Assembly (NCBI RefSeq): GCF_001577305.1
Contig: NZ_CP014518.1
Span: 1,674,001-1,738,000 of the forward strand
Reading direction: 5' to 3'
Source of the DNA: Sinomonas atrocyanea
Lineage (GTDB): Bacteria > Actinomycetota > Actinomycetes > Actinomycetales > Micrococcaceae
DNA length: 64,000 nucleotides
Of the stretch, positions 23,737 to 31,871 are shown one piece after another (positions within the stretch are counted from its first letter, which is position 1; every line of letters starts with the position of its first letter). The notes under the pieces were generated by a model. The model was not told the DNA's origin and ran no database searches. It was given only the letters and a program-made list of their open reading frames with translations. The position numbers and the translations under genes were made by a program.

Positions 23737-25039
23737 CCCGGCACCGCATCGCCGACGTCTACAAGGCGGGCTTCCTCGCTGCCCGGATCGAGCGCTTCGA
23801 GGGGGGACCCGCTTCGCCTACCTGCCCGGCTACGTCCTCTCCGGCGGCGAGCCGGTCGCGAGCACCCTGCCGCTCACGGGCCGCCCGGTCGTGACCGGCG
23901 CCGGCGCCGTGCCGCCGTTCTTCACCGGTCTCCTGCCGGAGGGCCGGCGCCTTGCCTCGCTGCGCCGCGCGGTCAAGACCAGCGCCGACGACGAGCTCGG
24001 GCTCCTCATGGCCGCCGGCGCGGACCCCGTGGGAGACGTGCAGATCGTCCCCCATGGCGAGCCGCTCCCCGGCGTGGGCGCCGCCACGGGCCCCGGCATT
24101 CCGGACGGCACAGGCACCCCGGAGGGCACAGGCGCCCCGGACAGCACACGCGGCCGTCCCGAGGAGCAGGCGGTGGTGCTGGACCCGCGCCGCACCCCGG
24201 ACTTCGCCCGCCTCCTGGACGATCCGAACCTCGTGGACCCCAAGGCGCTCGCCGGCGTGCAGGACAAGGTCAGCGCGGGGATGATCTCGGTGCCCGCGGC
24301 CCAGTCCGGGCGCAGCTACATCCTCAAGCTCAACGCCCCCGAGTTCCCGCACGTGGTCGAGAACGAGCACCTCATGTACCGCTATGCGGTGAGGCTGCGG
24401 ATCCCGGTGAGCCCGGTCAGGCTCGTGCACGACGTCGCGGGGAGGGCCGGGCTGCTCGTCGAGCGCTTCGACCGGCCGCCCCGCGAGGCGGGCGCGGCGG
24501 GGGCCGGCGTCCTCCGCCTGGCGGTCGAGGACGGCTCCCAGCTTCTCGGCCTGTACCCCGCGGACAAGTACAACGTGAGCTACGAGGAGCTCTGCAGCGT
24601 GGTGGCCGCCCACTGCGCCGCGCCGCTGCCGGCGCTGCGGAGCCTCGCCCTCCAGGGCGCCTTCGCGTGGCTCACCGGCAACGGCGACCTGCACGCCAAG
24701 AACGTCTCGGTGGTCCGCGGGCTCGCGGTGCCGGGGGAGTGGGCGGTCGCCCCCGTCTACGACATCCCCTCGACCGTGCCCTACGGGGACAAGTCGCTCG
24801 CCCTGCCGCTGGGAGGCAAGCGCACGGGGATTTCCCGGCGCCACTTCCTCGCCTGGGCGCACGAGCTCGGGCTCCCGGCCCGCGCGGCGGAGGGGGTGCT
24901 CGCCGTCGCCCTGCGGGCGGCCGGCCCGCTCGTGGCGGACCTGCAGGCGGCCGACGGCGGCCCCTCGCCGTTCGCGGCCGCCGTCACCCGCGCGTGGGTG
25001 AAGGAACTGCGGCACCGCCGCCGCCTCATGGAGGGCTGA
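23733..25039 (+). pseudogene. hipA: HipA-family kinase toxin, frameshifted at a G6 tract
   Basis: The frame from GTG 23733 reads MTRHRIADVYKAGFLAARIE and then leaves the family pattern at GGGGGG (23801-23806). One extra G would join it to the rest: TRFAYLPGYVLSGGEP, then PPFFTGLLPEGRRL, SYILKLNAPEFPHVVENEHL, LLVERFDR, the catalytic GNGDLHAKN and YDIPSTVPYGD. So the kinase core is intact but in another frame. The next start (GTG 23891) would drop about 50 N-terminal residues. HipA phosphorylates targets such as glutamyl-tRNA synthetase. This may be a true mutation, phase variation or a sequencing error. Confidence 0.82.
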
Positions 25040-25149
25040 GGGGCCGCCGCAGACCCCGCAGACCGGGGACGTTCGGGGCCCTAGGCGGCGGGAAGTCACA
25101 GACGGTCACAGTCTTCGGGCCCCCTCTCAGGCGCCCCTACACTCGTGCC

Positions 25150-25256
25150 ATAGGTCATGAGTGCCAGCGCCAAACCCCGGTTCGCTGGCCGGCAACCCTC
25201 CGCCGCGGTGGGGTGCCCCGGGTGAAGACCTGGGCCGGCGAGAGCCGCCGGTCAAG
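25150..25256 (+). promoter_or_regulatory. SAM-IV riboswitch before metY
   Basis: The segment GGTCATGAGTGCCAGCGCC...GCTGGCCGGCAACCCTCC...GGTGGGGTGCCCCGGGTGA is the conserved actinobacterial SAM-I/SAM-IV core. P1 is AGGTC (25152-25156) pairing with GACCT (25227-25231). A following helix CCGGCG/CGCCGG and the absence of a classic 3' arm suit SAM-IV. TACACT at 25138-25143 is the probable -10. High SAM should lower metY-metX expression. Confidence 0.9.
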
Positions 25257-25277
25257 CGCAGCGCAAAGGAGCTTGCT

Positions 25278-26669
25278 ATGTCCAGCAACCCCCAGTGGTC
25301 CTTCGAGACCCGCCAGATCCACGTCGGTCAGACCCCGGACGCCGAGACCGGAGCCCGGGCCCTGCCGATCTACCAGACCACCTCGTTCGTGTTCCCGAGC
25401 GCCGAGAGCGCCGCGAACCGCTTCGCCCTCGCCGAGCTCGCCCCCATCTACACGCGCATCGGCAACCCGACCCAGGACGCGGTCGAGCAGCGCATCGCGA
25501 GCCTCGAGGGCGGCGTCGCCGCGCTCCTGCTCTCCTCGGGCCAGGCGGCCACCACCTACTCGCTCCTCAACGTCGCCGAGGCGGGCGACCACGTGGTGGC
25601 GAGCGCGAGCCTGTACGGCGGCACGTACAACCTGCTCAAGCACACGTTCGCCAAGTTCGGCATCGAGGTCACGTTCGTCGAGGACCCGGACAGCCTGGAC
25701 GAGTGGAAGGCCGCGGTCCGGCCGACCACGAAGGCGTTCTTCGCCGAGTCGATCTCCAACCCGCGGCAGAACGTCCTCGACATCGAGGCCGTCGCCGGTG
25801 CCGCGCACGCGGCCGGGGTGCCGCTCATCATCGACAACACCGTGGCGACGCCGTACCTCGTGCGCCCGCTCGAGCACGGCGCCGACGTCGTGGTCCACTC
25901 GGCCACCAAGTACCTCGGCGGCCACGGCTCCGCGATCGCGGGCGTGATCGTGGACGGCGGCAGCTTCGACTTCGCCCAGGACCCCGAGCGCTTCCCGGGC
26001 TTCAACACGCCGGACGAGAGCTACAACGGGCTCGTGTTCGCCCGCGACCTCGGCGTCGGCGGCGCCCTCGGGGCCAACCTCGCGTACATCCTCAAGGCGC
26101 GGGTCCAGCTGCTCCGCGACCTCGGCTCCGCGGTCTCCCCGTTCAACGCCTTCCTCATCGCCCAGGGCCTCGAGACCCTCTCGCTGCGCGTCGAGCGCCA
26201 CGTCGAGAACGCCCAGAAGGTCGCGCGCTGGCTCGAGGCAAGGGCCGACGTCGAGTCGGTCGCCTACGCGGGCCTGGCCTCGAGCCCGTGGCACGCGCTC
26301 GGGAAGAAGTACGCCCCGAAGGGCACCGGCGCGATCGTGTCCTTCGAGCTCGCCGTGAACGACGGCGCGGACCCCGCCGCGGCGGGAGCGGCCTTCGTCG
26401 ACGCCCTGTCGCTGCACTCGCACGTGGCCAACATCGGCGACGTCCGCTCGCTCGTGATCCACCCGGCCTCCACCACCCACGCCCAGCTGACCGCGGAGCA
26501 GCAGCGGGCCGCGGGCGTCACCCCCGGCCTGGTGCGCCTCGCTGTCGGGCTCGAGGCCATCGACGACATCCTCGCCGACCTCGAGGCGGGCTTCGCCGCC
26601 GCCGGGGCCGTTGGGCAGTCCCAGGCCGGCGCCCGGCAGGGGGAGGCCGTCGCGGAGCCCGTCGCGTGA
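25278..26669 (+). CDS. metY: O-acetylhomoserine sulfhydrylase (aminocarboxypropyltransferase)
   Basis: A 463-residue PLP enzyme of the Cys/Met-metabolism family that makes homocysteine from O-acetylhomoserine and sulfide. It shows FETRQIHVGQTPDAETGARA, YTRIGNPTQDAVEQRIASLE, and the PLP lysine in HSATKYLGGHGSAI. The length fits MetY rather than MetB/MetC (about 390). ATG 25278 follows AAAGGAG. It sits directly under a SAM-IV riboswitch and overlaps metX by 4 bp. Confidence 0.95.
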   Translation: MSSNPQWSFETRQIHVGQTPDAETGARALPIYQTTSFVFPSAESAANRFALAELAPIYTRIGNPTQDAVEQRIASLEGGVAALLLSSGQAATTYSLLNVAEAGDHVVASASLYGGTYNLLKHTFAKFGIEVTFVEDPDSLDEWKAAVRPTTKAFFAESISNPRQNVLDIEAVAGAAHAAGVPLIIDNTVATPYLVRPLEHGADVVVHSATKYLGGHGSAIAGVIVDGGSFDFAQDPERFPGFNTPDESYNGLVFARDLGVGGALGANLAYILKARVQLLRDLGSAVSPFNAFLIAQGLETLSLRVERHVENAQKVARWLEARADVESVAYAGLASSPWHALGKKYAPKGTGAIVSFELAVNDGADPAAAGAAFVDALSLHSHVANIGDVRSLVIHPASTTHAQLTAEQQRAAGVTPGLVRLAVGLEAIDDILADLEAGFAAAGAVGQSQAGARQGEAVAEPVA

Positions 26670-27829
26670 CGCTCCTCGACCGCCCGGGCGTGCCCGGCTC
26701 AGCTGCCGCGCGCCGCGGCGAGCGCACGACGGCGCCGCGGCAGGACGGCGTCGTGCTCACCGCCGGCGTGGGGGCCCTCCAGCTCGAGGCCGGCGGCGCG
26801 CTGCCCGAGGTCGAGCTCTCCTACGAGACGTGGGGCACGCTCGACGCGGACGCCTCCAACGCCGTCCTGATCCAGCACGCCCTCACCGGAGACACGCACG
26901 TGGCCCAGGGCCACGGGGCCGAACCCGGCTGGTGGGACGCGCTCGTGGGGCCGGGCAAGCCGGTGGACACCGAGAAGTACTTCGTCGTCGCGGCCAACAT
27001 GCTCGGCGGCTGCTACGGCAGCACCGGGCCCAGCAGCCTCGACCCCGAGGGCGTCCCGTGGGGGTCGCGGTTCCCGTTCGTGACGATCCGCGACTCGGTC
27101 CGCGCCGAAGCCCGGCTCGCCGACCGGCTCGGGGTCCGGCGGTGGCACGCCGTGCTGGGCGGGTCCATGGGCGGTGCCCGGGCCCTCGAGTGGGCCGCCA
27201 TGTACCCCGATCGGGTGCGGCACTGCGTCGTCGTCGCCATCGGGGGGTACTCCACTGCCGAGCAGATCGCACTCGCGCAGGCCCAGCTCCTCGCCATCCG
27301 CCAGGATCCGGCGTACCGCGGCGGCGACTACTACGGCGGCCCCGAACCGGTGGCAGGCCTCGGCCTGGCCCGGCGCATCGCCCACATCTCCTACCGGTCC
27401 GAGGCCGAGCTGAACTTCCGGTTCGGCCGCCGCGGCCAGGGCGCCGAGAATCCGCTCGAGGCGCCCGGCGGCGCGGCAGAGCGGGGGCGCTACCAGGTGG
27501 AGAGCTACCTCGACCACCAGGCGGACAAGCTCGTGGGCCGCTTCGACGCCAACAGCTACGTGGCGCTCACCGAGGCGCTCATGAGCCACGACGTCGGCCG
27601 CGGCCGCGGCGGGATGCAGCGCGCCCTCGCGGGGGCCAGGGCCGAGTTCTTCCTGGCCTCGGTGAACTCCGACCGGCTCTACTTCCCGGAGCAGAGCGAT
27701 GAGCTCGCGCGCGCCCTGCCCGGCGAGGTCCCGGTGCACTCGATCGATGCGAAGATCGGCCACGACGGCTTCCTGACGGAGATCGGCCAGCTCGGCGCGG
27801 AACTGCGCCGGCGCGTCTTCACGCTCTGA
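26666..27829 (+). CDS. metX: Homoserine O-acetyltransferase
   Basis: A 387-residue alpha/beta-hydrolase-fold enzyme that acetylates homoserine with acetyl-CoA and supplies MetY. Motifs: VELSYETWGTLDADASN, HALTGDTHV, NMLGGCYGSTGP, the nucleophile elbow LGGSMGGARAL and the terminal HDGFL with the catalytic His. GTG 26666 overlaps the metY stop (GTGA). Under the same SAM-IV riboswitch. Confidence 0.95.
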   Translation: MTLLDRPGVPGSAAARRGERTTAPRQDGVVLTAGVGALQLEAGGALPEVELSYETWGTLDADASNAVLIQHALTGDTHVAQGHGAEPGWWDALVGPGKPVDTEKYFVVAANMLGGCYGSTGPSSLDPEGVPWGSRFPFVTIRDSVRAEARLADRLGVRRWHAVLGGSMGGARALEWAAMYPDRVRHCVVVAIGGYSTAEQIALAQAQLLAIRQDPAYRGGDYYGGPEPVAGLGLARRIAHISYRSEAELNFRFGRRGQGAENPLEAPGGAAERGRYQVESYLDHQADKLVGRFDANSYVALTEALMSHDVGRGRGGMQRALAGARAEFFLASVNSDRLYFPEQSDELARALPGEVPVHSIDAKIGHDGFLTEIGQLGAELRRRVFTL

Positions 27830-27955
27830 GCCCGCCGGGGCGCCCCGCAGCCCACGGGCGCACCCCATCGGCGGAGGCACAGGAATCACACAGCTTCCTC
27901 CCGCCCAAGCTACAAGTGCGTCCTCCATGCTGGAAGAAGACCAGAGGAGGACCAG

Positions 27956-28276
27956 ATGGGTGAGAGCATCCGCGAAACGGGCCGGCGCCGGGCGCGCCTG
28001 GCCGCTGTGGCCGTCGGCGCCACCGGCGTCTTCGGCGTCGGCGCGATCGCTGCCGCCGTGTACGTCCCGGCCGTTGTCCAGAACGTCACGACCCCCGGCT
28101 CCTCGGACGACTCCGGCCAGAGCGGGGTGTCGGGGCAGGACGGCAGCGGGACCAACAGCGCCCCGCTGGACAACGGCGGCACGCGCCACAGCCGCTACCA
28201 GCAGTACCAGTCCGGCACGCAGGGCCTTGCGCCGTCCCAGGGCGGGGGCCCCATGGGCCAGTCCTCAGGGTCCTGA
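27956..28276 (+). CDS. Small single-helix membrane protein, first gene of the redox operon
   Basis: 106 residues: a basic N-terminus, one membrane helix (about residues 13-37) and a Ser/Gly/Gln-rich extracytoplasmic tail with YQQYQSG. No heme, iron-sulfur or D-x-x-S-G-A-T flavinylation motif is seen. GAGGAGGA precedes the ATG. ApbE starts 1 bp after the stop, so it is in the operon and may be an assembly or scaffold part. Function unknown. Confidence 0.65.
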   Translation: MGESIRETGRRRARLAAVAVGATGVFGVGAIAAAVYVPAVVQNVTTPGSSDDSGQSGVSGQDGSGTNSAPLDNGGTRHSRYQQYQSGTQGLAPSQGGGPMGQSSGS

Positions 28277-28277
28277 G

Positions 28278-29180
28278 ATGGCGGCCCACGCCGACTTCGA
28301 GGCGTTCACCTGCGACTGCCGGGTGGCCGTCGCGGACTCCTCGGCCCTCCCCGCCGCCCTCGCCAGCGTCACGGCACTCCTGCGCCGCGTCGACCAGGCG
28401 GCCAGCAGCTACCGCGCCGACTCCGAGCTCGCCGTGCTCCAGCGCTCCGGCGGCGGCACGGTGAGCCCGCTGCTCGCGCACCTGATCCGCGCTGCGCTCG
28501 ACGTCGCCGAACGCAGCGGGGGCGACGTCGTCCCGACCCTCGGGCGCGAGCTCACCTCCTTGGGGTTCGGCCCGCTGGAGGAGGACGCGGCCCCGGAGGC
28601 CCCCGTCCTCCGGCCGGCCGAGAGCTGGCGCGGCATCAGCCTGGAGGGCAACGAGCTGACGCTGCCGCGCGGCGTCGTCCTCGATCTCGGCGCGACGGCG
28701 AAGGCCGCCGCCGCAGACCTCGCCGCCCGCGGCCTCCGCGACGAGCTCGGCACCTCCGTCCTCGTCTCGCTCGGCGGCGACATCGCCACGGCCGGCGACG
28801 ACGCGTGGGAGATCCTCGTCCAGGACCTCCCCGGCGATCCCGCGACCCAGGTCCGGCTGACGGGCGGGTGGGCCATGGCCACGTCGAGCACCCAGAAGCG
28901 CCGCCGCGGGGCCTCGGTGCACCACATCCTCGACCCCTGGACGGCGCTGCCCGCTCCCGCGACCTGGCGCAGCGTCACCGTCGCGGCCCCCGACTGCCTG
29001 AGCGCGAACATGGCCAGCACCGCCGCGATCGTGCGCGGACCCGCGGCGGTCGCGCGGCTGCGCGAGTCGGGATTCCCCGCGCGCCTCGTCAGGGACGACG
29101 GCGGCGTGATCGAGCTCGGCGGCTGGCCCGCGCCGCGCACCGGGGCCGACGCGCCCCTCGCAGCGGGGGCGCGCGGATGA
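28278..29180 (+). CDS. apbE: ApbE-family FAD:protein FMN transferase
   Basis: 300 residues. ApbE enzymes attach FMN covalently to Thr/Ser of extracytoplasmic redox proteins. Family features: the SYRADSELAVLQRS region, LDLGATAKAAAADLAARGL, VSLGGDIATAGD and HHILDPWTALPAP. No clear lipobox or signal peptide, so it may act in the cytosol. The usual acceptor (an FMN-binding-domain protein) is not in the operon. Coupled to the next gene by a 4-bp overlap. Confidence 0.88.
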   Translation: MAAHADFEAFTCDCRVAVADSSALPAALASVTALLRRVDQAASSYRADSELAVLQRSGGGTVSPLLAHLIRAALDVAERSGGDVVPTLGRELTSLGFGPLEEDAAPEAPVLRPAESWRGISLEGNELTLPRGVVLDLGATAKAAAADLAARGLRDELGTSVLVSLGGDIATAGDDAWEILVQDLPGDPATQVRLTGGWAMATSSTQKRRRGASVHHILDPWTALPAPATWRSVTVAAPDCLSANMASTAAIVRGPAAVARLRESGFPARLVRDDGGVIELGGWPAPRTGADAPLAAGARG

Positions 29181-29731
29181 ACGAGATCATGTGGGCCATC
29201 GGACGGGCCGGCGGGATCGTCTCGCTCGGCCTCTTCACCCTGGTGCTCGTGCTCGGGATCGTGAGCCGGTCGGGGCGCCCGCTCCTCGGGCTGCCCCGCT
29301 TCTCCGTCGCGCTCGTCCACCGCAGCACCGCCCTCACCGCCGTGGTCTTCCTGGCCCTGCACGTGGGCACCCTCATGCTCGATCCGCACGCCAAGCTCGC
29401 ACTCCCCGATGTGGTGGTCCCGTTCATCGCCGCCTGGAACCCCTTCTGGGTAGGCCTCGGGACGGTGGCACTCGACCTCGTGCTCGCCCTCGTGGTGACG
29501 GGGCTGCTGCGCCAGCGCCTCGGCCAGCGGGTGTTCAGGACCATCCACTGGGCGGCGTACGGCATGTGGCCGATCGGCCTCGCGCACGCCCTCGGCACCG
29601 GCACCAACGCGGTGGACCTGTGGTTCCAGGCCTACGCGTGGGGCTGCGCCGGCGCCGTGGCCTGTGCCGTCGTCTGGCGCCTGAGCGCGGGATTCGCCGA
29701 AACGTCCGCGGCGCGGCTCGGGCGAGCCTGA
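29177..29731 (+). CDS. Ferric-reductase-like transmembrane heme protein
   Basis: 184 residues with about five membrane helices. Two His pairs suit bis-heme b binding: HRSTALTAVVFLALH and HWAAYGMWPIGLAH. This is the membrane core of the ferric-reductase/MsrQ/NOX superfamily without a fused FAD/NAD domain. It overlaps apbE and lies 17 bp before the NuoF-like gene. I infer that it moves electrons across the membrane, fed by the soluble partners. Confidence 0.83.
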   Translation: MNEIMWAIGRAGGIVSLGLFTLVLVLGIVSRSGRPLLGLPRFSVALVHRSTALTAVVFLALHVGTLMLDPHAKLALPDVVVPFIAAWNPFWVGLGTVALDLVLALVVTGLLRQRLGQRVFRTIHWAAYGMWPIGLAHALGTGTNAVDLWFQAYAWGCAGAVACAVVWRLSAGFAETSAARLGRA

Positions 29732-29748
29732 GAGGAACGGCCCACTCC

Positions 29749-30966
29749 ATGGAAGCGACAACCGAGACGGACATCAGACTCCCCGCCCTCGGCACCGGCC
29801 GGCTCTTTGCCGCAGCCGGCCCCGGCAGGGCGGCCCACGAGGCGGCCTACGGCGCGCGCCGCGACGACTGGACCCGCGAGGCACTGCTCACCGAGCTCGA
29901 GGCCTCCGGCCTTGCCGGCCGCGGCGGAGCGGGCTTCCCCGCCTGGCGCAAGCTCTCCTCCATCAGCGGGCGCCGGCCCGTGGTCATCGCCAACGGCGCC
30001 GAAGGCGAGCCCGTGAGCCGCAAGGACGCCGCACTCCTGCGCCGGGCCCCGCACCTCGTGCTCGACGGCCTCCTCGACGCCGGGGAGGCGCTGGGCGCCT
30101 CGCAGCTGTTCGTCTATGCCCCCGCGGACGCGCTCGCGGCCGTGGCCGAGGCCGTGGCGGAACGCCGGGACGCCCGCCGCGTCCGGCTCGTCGAGGCCCC
30201 GCGGACGTTCATCTCCGGCGAGGCCACGGCGGTGGTCTCCGCCCTCGAGGGCGGCCCTGCCCTCCCGCGGGACACGACCGTGCGCCTGAGCACCAGCGGA
30301 TACCGCGGGCAGCCCACGCTCCTGCACAACATCGAGACCCTTGCGCAGCTCGCCCTCGTGGCCCGCTACGGGTCCGCCTGGTTCCGCAGCACCGGCACCC
30401 GGGAAGACCCCGGCACGAGGCTCGTGAGCCTGGCAGGCGATGTGCCCGCCGACGCGGTGCTCGAGGTCCCCGGCGGCGCGACCGTCCGCGAGATCCTCCA
30501 GGCCGGGGGAGTGGACGCCGCGTCCACCGCCGCCGTCCTCGTGGGCGGGTTCCACGGCGCGTGGGTCCCCGCCGGCGGCTTCGACCGACCCATGACGGCG
30601 GCGGGCCTCGCCCGCTACGGCGGCCGCCCGGGCGCGGGGGTGCTCCTCGCAGTCGCGAAGGGGCGGTGCGGCCTGACGGCCGCGGCGCCGATCGCGCGCT
30701 ACCTCGCCGACAGCTCGGCGCAGCAGTGCGGCCCCTGCATGTTCGGCCTGCCCGCCATGGCTGCCGTCGTGGAGCGGATCGCCGCGGGCGAGCGCACCCC
30801 GTGGCTCGCCTCGGAGGCCGAGCGGCTCGCGGGCCTCGTCACCGGCCGCGGCGCCTGCCGGCACCCCGACGGGGCCGCCGGATTCGTCCGGAGCACCCTG
30901 TCGGTCTTCCGCGACGAGGTCCACGCGCACCTCGGCGGGGCCTGCGTCCAGGGGTGGCAGCGATGA
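29749..30966 (+). CDS. NuoF-like NADH/FMN/Fe-S oxidoreductase subunit
   Basis: A 405-residue homologue of complex I 51-kDa subunit outside any nuo operon. NAD/FMN motifs: GRGGAGFPAWRKL near residue 57, NGAEGEPVSRKDAALLRRAP, then SALEGGPALPR and NIETLAQLALVARYG. The C-terminal Fe-S region has QCGPCMFGLP and GACRHPDG, i.e. three of the usual four cluster Cys. Probably oxidises NAD(P)H and passes electrons to the ferredoxin, whose start overlaps its stop by 4 bp. Confidence 0.85.
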   Translation: MEATTETDIRLPALGTGRLFAAAGPGRAAHEAAYGARRDDWTREALLTELEASGLAGRGGAGFPAWRKLSSISGRRPVVIANGAEGEPVSRKDAALLRRAPHLVLDGLLDAGEALGASQLFVYAPADALAAVAEAVAERRDARRVRLVEAPRTFISGEATAVVSALEGGPALPRDTTVRLSTSGYRGQPTLLHNIETLAQLALVARYGSAWFRSTGTREDPGTRLVSLAGDVPADAVLEVPGGATVREILQAGGVDAASTAAVLVGGFHGAWVPAGGFDRPMTAAGLARYGGRPGAGVLLAVAKGRCGLTAAAPIARYLADSSAQQCGPCMFGLPAMAAVVERIAAGERTPWLASEAERLAGLVTGRGACRHPDGAAGFVRSTLSVFRDEVHAHLGGACVQGWQR

Positions 30967-31190
30967 GCCGCACGCAGCTCGAGCTGCACATCGACTTCAC
31001 CCGCTGCGAGGGGCGGGGGCTCTGCACGGAGCTCCTCCCCGAACTCCTCGTCCGCGACGACTGGGGCTACCCCGTGGGCCGCGGAGGGCGCGACGTGCCG
31101 GTCCCCGGCGCACTGGGCGGGGCCGCCCAGGACGCGGTGGACCTGTGCCCCGTCCAGGCGCTCCTGCTGCGACGCGTCAGCCGCGCATGA
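30963..31190 (+). CDS. [3Fe-4S]-type ferredoxin
   Basis: 75 residues with three cysteines, Cys15 and Cys21 (CEGRGLC) and Cys62 (DLCPVQAL), the single-cluster 3Fe-4S pattern common in actinobacteria. Last gene of the redox operon and the likely carrier between the NuoF-like protein and the heme membrane protein. Its last four residues and stop lie in an 18-bp tandem duplication shared with the convergent gene; only 4 bp separate the two stops. Confidence 0.85.
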   Translation: MSRTQLELHIDFTRCEGRGLCTELLPELLVRDDWGYPVGRGGRDVPVPGALGGAAQDAVDLCPVQALLLRRVSRA

Positions 31191-31212
31191 CCTCTCAGCC
31201 GCGCATGACCTC
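31177..31212. repeat. 18-bp perfect tandem duplication at a convergent gene junction
   Basis: TCAGCCGCGCATGACCTC occurs at 31177-31194 and 31195-31212. The first copy carries the ferredoxin stop and the second the stop of the SHOCT gene. Probably a slippage event. Confidence 0.9.
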
Positions 31213-31800
31213 GTTGCGCGCCTTCATGTACTCCTCGAGCGAGATCTTCTGCTCGGAGAACTGCCGGTCGAGCTCCGCGAGCTTCTTGGCGCGGTAGCCC
31301 TGCGGCGCATCATCCGGCGCCCCGGGCTCCACCGATGCCGTTGCCGCCGGCCGAGCCGGCCGAGCCGGGGCTCCGGCCTGGCCCTGCGGGGTGGACTGTG
31401 CCTGCGGGTTGGGCTGTGCCTGCGGAGCAGGCTGTGACTGCTGTGTCGGCTGGCCGGGGAAACCGGGGGGCAGGGGCTGCTGCCACCACGGCACGTCCGG
31501 CCGGGCCGGGCTCTGGCCCTCCGGAATCCCGCCCTGCGGGTACTGGCCGCCCTGGGGATACTGGGCGCCCTGGGGATGCTGGGCGCCCTGGGGAGACTGG
31601 CCACCCTGGGGAGACTGGGGGTACTGGCCGGGCTGCGGATACTGCGGATACTGGCCGTACTGGTCCCGGCCGTACTGGTCCCCGCGGTCCCGGGGGTACG
31701 GCGGGCGCCCCGTCCCGGGTCCGGGCTGGCGCATCTTCCGCATCACCATGGGGATCACCCACCAGAAGATGACGACCCAGAAGATCCAGTTCCCACTCAT
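31195..31800 (-). CDS. Membrane protein with PQG repeats and a SHOCT-like C-terminus
   Basis: 201 residues. The N-terminal hydrophobic helix is NWIFWVVIFWWVIPMVM. A long Gln/Pro/Gly/Tyr-rich low-complexity region of YPQGGQ and SPQGGQ type repeats follows. It ends AKKLAELDRQFSEQKISLEEYMKARNEVM, a SHOCT-like helical hairpin. Probably an anchored oligomeric protein; function unknown. TAGGCT at -12 to -7 marks a leaderless start. Confidence 0.75.
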   Translation of the reverse strand: MSGNWIFWVVIFWWVIPMVMRKMRQPGPGTGRPPYPRDRGDQYGRDQYGQYPQYPQPGQYPQSPQGGQSPQGAQHPQGAQYPQGGQYPQGGIPEGQSPARPDVPWWQQPLPPGFPGQPTQQSQPAPQAQPNPQAQSTPQGQAGAPARPARPAATASVEPGAPDDAPQGYRAKKLAELDRQFSEQKISLEEYMKARNEVMRG

Positions 31801-31871
31801 GCCACCAGCCTACGCCGCCACCTGAGGGCCAGCTGTGGGCCGTCTGGGCAGATCCCCGCGCGCGGCTCGGG

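Noticed and set aside
31400..31700. CRISPR-like or satellite array
   Set aside because: The repetition is coding low complexity (PQG-type repeats) of the minus-strand SHOCT protein; there are no spacers.
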